Below the pieces are notes generated by a model. That model was given only the letters and a program-made list of their open reading frames with translations, did not search any database and had not been told where the DNA came from. Shown piece by piece: positions 62,096 to 64,000 of a DNA stretch of 64,000 nucleotides (position 1 is its first letter; the number at the start of each line of letters is the position of its first letter). Position numbers and translations under genes: made by a program. The stretch lies in contig CAMXAU010000011.1 of assembly GCA_947179325.1 (NCBI GenBank), forward strand, positions 1 through 64,000. The letters run 5' to 3'. The stretch comes from an uncultured Bacteroidales bacterium. GTDB lineage: Bacteria > Bacteroidota > Bacteroidia > Bacteroidales > UBA932.

Positions 62096-63673
62096 ATGAT
62101 AATCAACACACACAGCGCAAAATGCATCGGAATAGAGGCCGTTCCTGTAACGGTGGAGGTAGACATCAGGCTCGGGCTGGGAATCCATCTCGTCGGGCTT
62201 GCAGACGCCGCAGTCAAGGAAAGCCTTCTGCGTACGACAACTGCCCTTCAGTCGCTCGGATTCAGGATTCCAGGAAAGAAAATAGTGATCAATCTTGCAC
62301 CTGCCGACATGCACAAGAAAGGGAGCGGCTACGACCTCCCGATAGCAATCGGCATAATTGCAGCTTCTGGACAATGCCAGCTTCCTGTGCTTGACAGATT
62401 TGTAGTCATGGGCGAGCTGGGCCTGGACGGGACTGTCCGTGCAATCCCTGGGGCACTCCCTATAGCGGAGATGGCTGCCAGGCACGGATATTCAGGATGC
62501 ATCCTGCCTGCGGAGTCTGCCAGTGAGGCTACTGAGTTCCGTGGCATCGACATCTATGGCGTCCATGACCTCGACGATGTAATACGCATCCTTTCTGCCG
62601 AGGAGGACTGCACAGACCTTATAGCCAGGAGGCACGGGGCAGGCAGCATGGCCGCCTCCACAGAAGATCCTGATGTAATGGACTTTGCGGACATAATAGG
62701 GCAGGAAGGTGCAAAACGTGGCCTTGAGATAGCGGCGGCAGGAGGGCATAATGCCCTTCTTATCGGACCTCCCGGGTCCGGTAAGAGTTCGCTGGCGAAA
62801 GCGTCAGCGAACATCCTGCCGCCGCTGTGCCTTGAAGAAGCACTCCAGACAAGCAAGATCTATTCAGTGGCAGGGAAAGGAAGGCAGATACAGGGCCTGG
62901 TCGCGAAAAGGCCGTTCAGGAAACCGCATTACAGCGCATCACTGGCTGCACTTATAGGCGGAGGCTCAGACAACATAATGCCAGGAGAGATATCATTGGC
63001 ACATAACGGTGTGCTTTTCCTTGATGAATTCTGCGAAATGCCCCAAAAGACAATAGAGGCGCTCCGTGCCCCTCTTGAAGACCGCAAAGTAGAAATCTCA
63101 AGACTGCGGACAAAAGTGGAATACCCGGCATCCTTCATGCTGATTGCAGCAACAAACCCATGTCCATGCGGCTACTACGGAGAAGGAGACAGATGCACAT
63201 GCACCCCGTCCAGGAGAATGGCATATCTGTCCAGGCTCTCCGGACCGATAATGGACAGGATTGACATCCACCTGTGGCTAAAGCCTGTCGAGGCATCAAG
63301 GCTTGTACGCAAGTCCAAGTCTGAGTCAAGCGCAGAAATAGCCAGGAGGATAGCTGCGGCAAGGGAAATCCAGAGAATGAGATTTGACGGATATGGCATC
63401 CATACAAACTCGGAAATGTCCGGCAAGCAGCTCGGGGAGTTCTGCCGTCTCAGCGGCCAATGCCAGGAATTCCTTGAAAGGACTATTGAGCGTATGGGGT
63501 TTTCAGCAAGGGCATGCGACAGAATCATGAAACTCGCCAGGACAATCGCAGACCTTGAGAGCGTTTCCAGAACGCTCCGGACCGGTGAAGAGCCAAGGGA
63601 AGTCCCGATCAGCCCGGCCCATCTTGCAGAGGCGGCAGGCTACCGCCTTCTTGACAAGCAGGAACTGTTCTGA
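62096..63673 (+). CDS. YifB/ComM family magnesium-chelatase-like AAA ATPase
   Basis: From the ATG at 62096 (MIINTHSAKCIGIEAVPVTV) the product has 525 residues. The longer open frame upstream, to 61379, lacks support. The N-terminal part is the ChlI-like domain (about 20-145, VKESLLRTTTALQSLGF). The AAA core has Walker A GPPGSGKSSLAKA (about 224) and Walker B LFLDEFCEMPQ. A C-terminal domain follows (about 390-525). ComM helicases promote branch migration in natural transformation and recombination. In most bacteria the role is unknown. A near-consensus -7 box (CATATTTGC, 61994-62002) is 94 bases upstream. Confidence 0.93.
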   Translation: MIINTHSAKCIGIEAVPVTVEVDIRLGLGIHLVGLADAAVKESLLRTTTALQSLGFRIPGKKIVINLAPADMHKKGSGYDLPIAIGIIAASGQCQLPVLDRFVVMGELGLDGTVRAIPGALPIAEMAARHGYSGCILPAESASEATEFRGIDIYGVHDLDDVIRILSAEEDCTDLIARRHGAGSMAASTEDPDVMDFADIIGQEGAKRGLEIAAAGGHNALLIGPPGSGKSSLAKASANILPPLCLEEALQTSKIYSVAGKGRQIQGLVAKRPFRKPHYSASLAALIGGGSDNIMPGEISLAHNGVLFLDEFCEMPQKTIEALRAPLEDRKVEISRLRTKVEYPASFMLIAATNPCPCGYYGEGDRCTCTPSRRMAYLSRLSGPIMDRIDIHLWLKPVEASRLVRKSKSESSAEIARRIAAAREIQRMRFDGYGIHTNSEMSGKQLGEFCRLSGQCQEFLERTIERMGFSARACDRIMKLARTIADLESVSRTLRTGEEPREVPISPAHLAEAAGYRLLDKQELF

Positions 63674-63683
63674 CGGATAAGGG

Positions 63684-64000
63684 CTATAACGGATAGATTC
63701 CGAAAAGGGCGGAACCGCTTCCTGACATCGAGGCATATACAGCCCCGCTGTCATAGAGGGACTGCTTTATCTTTGCAAGCTCCGGGTGGGCATTGAACAC
63801 CGTTTTCTCAAAGTCATTGCCCAGCAGGCCTTTCCATTCCTCAAGCGGTTTTAGGAGAACATCCCTCAACGGCATTTCAGGGTCATGCGGCCTTATCCCG
63901 CTGTATGCCTCTGCCGTCGAGACCGCAATCCCTTCCGGCACGACAACCTTGATGACACAGCTGTCCGAGACAAGCCCCTGCCTGATATCTTCCATCTGGA
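63684..64000 (-). CDS. ispE: 4-diphosphocytidyl-2-C-methyl-D-erythritol kinase, 3' part
   Basis: Only the C-terminal ~105 residues are in the window; the gene continues past the right edge. IspE phosphorylates a methylerythritol-pathway intermediate in isoprenoid synthesis. The visible part has the GHMP-kinase-type C-terminal features: VSTAEAYSGIRPHDPE, NDFEKTVFNAHPEL and ASMSGSGSALFGI, the conserved glycine-rich GHMP motif 3. It converges with the ComM gene 10 bases away. Confidence 0.88.
   Translation of the reverse strand, partial: QMEDIRQGLVSDSCVIKVVVPEGIAVSTAEAYSGIRPHDPEMPLRDVLLKPLEEWKGLLGNDFEKTVFNAHPELAKIKQSLYDSGAVYASMSGSGSALFGIYPL

Overview
The window looks like chromosomal DNA of an uncultured or commensal Bacteroidota, most likely order Bacteroidales. 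The evidence is: SusC/SusD pairs, NigD-like, DUF1735, DUF5689 and BACON-domain lipoproteins; many -7 promoter boxes of the Bacteroidota type TAnnTTTG(C/T); weak Shine-Dalgarno signals; and mid-range GC. I recognise no rRNA, tRNA, CRISPR array, transposase or phage gene. Genus cannot be settled from sequence reading alone. Layout: 1-208 holds a 53-residue lipoprotein gene and the first codons of another secreted protein, both leaving the window. 599-8996 is mostly housekeeping: aspS, rsmA/ksgA, a GH95 fucosidase lipoprotein, an ECF sigma factor with a small membrane partner, a small membrane protein and an AlkD-like glycosylase. 9192-9812 is a flavodoxin-like reductase. 9935-25879 is the most distinctive part. 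Five minus-strand genes (BACON/OB-fold lipoprotein, NUC-family nuclease lipoprotein, EEP-family phosphoesterase, TonB-dependent receptor, DUF5689 lipoprotein) form one operon. A second minus-strand operon (Oar-like TonB receptor, then a lipoprotein with three OB-like repeats) lies beside it. Together they read as a candidate surface system for binding, cutting and importing extracellular nucleic acid. Wedged between the two operons is an AT-rich two-gene cassette: a HipA/CtkA-like kinase overlapping by 4 bases a protein with a HipA-N/HipS-like half and a HIRAN domain. 26171-32214 has malQ and a second Oar-like receptor. That receptor is frameshifted at a G8 tract in its signal-peptide region and has nearly the same 75-bp promoter module as the first. 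32250-42808 is housekeeping and transport: polyprenyl synthase, rsgA, MATE, SGNH esterase, OPA-type MFS, U32 protein, NigD-like lipoprotein, mdh and a phosphopantetheinyl transferase. 42915-50907 is a five-gene polysaccharide-utilisation operon (SusC, SusD, GH18, DUF1735-LamG, DUF1735-F5/8C) resembling N-glycan endo-glycosidase loci. It ends at a strong terminator. 51181-53990 is nrdD/nrdG. 53953-58345 is a minus-strand operon of a TPR protein, a degenerate EnvC-like LytM protein and an NAD-dependent epimerase. 58490-60239 is a second ECF sigma factor with an anti-sigma/outer-membrane-barrel fusion. The window ends with an Mla-type ABC pair, a ComM/YifB ATPase and the 3' part of ispE. Main observations: the putative nucleic-acid acquisition locus, the HipA-HIRAN cassette inside it, two 8-base poly-G/C tracts at the 5' ends of outer-membrane receptor genes, the shared promoter module, and three back-to-back perfect palindromes inside the fucosidase reading frame.
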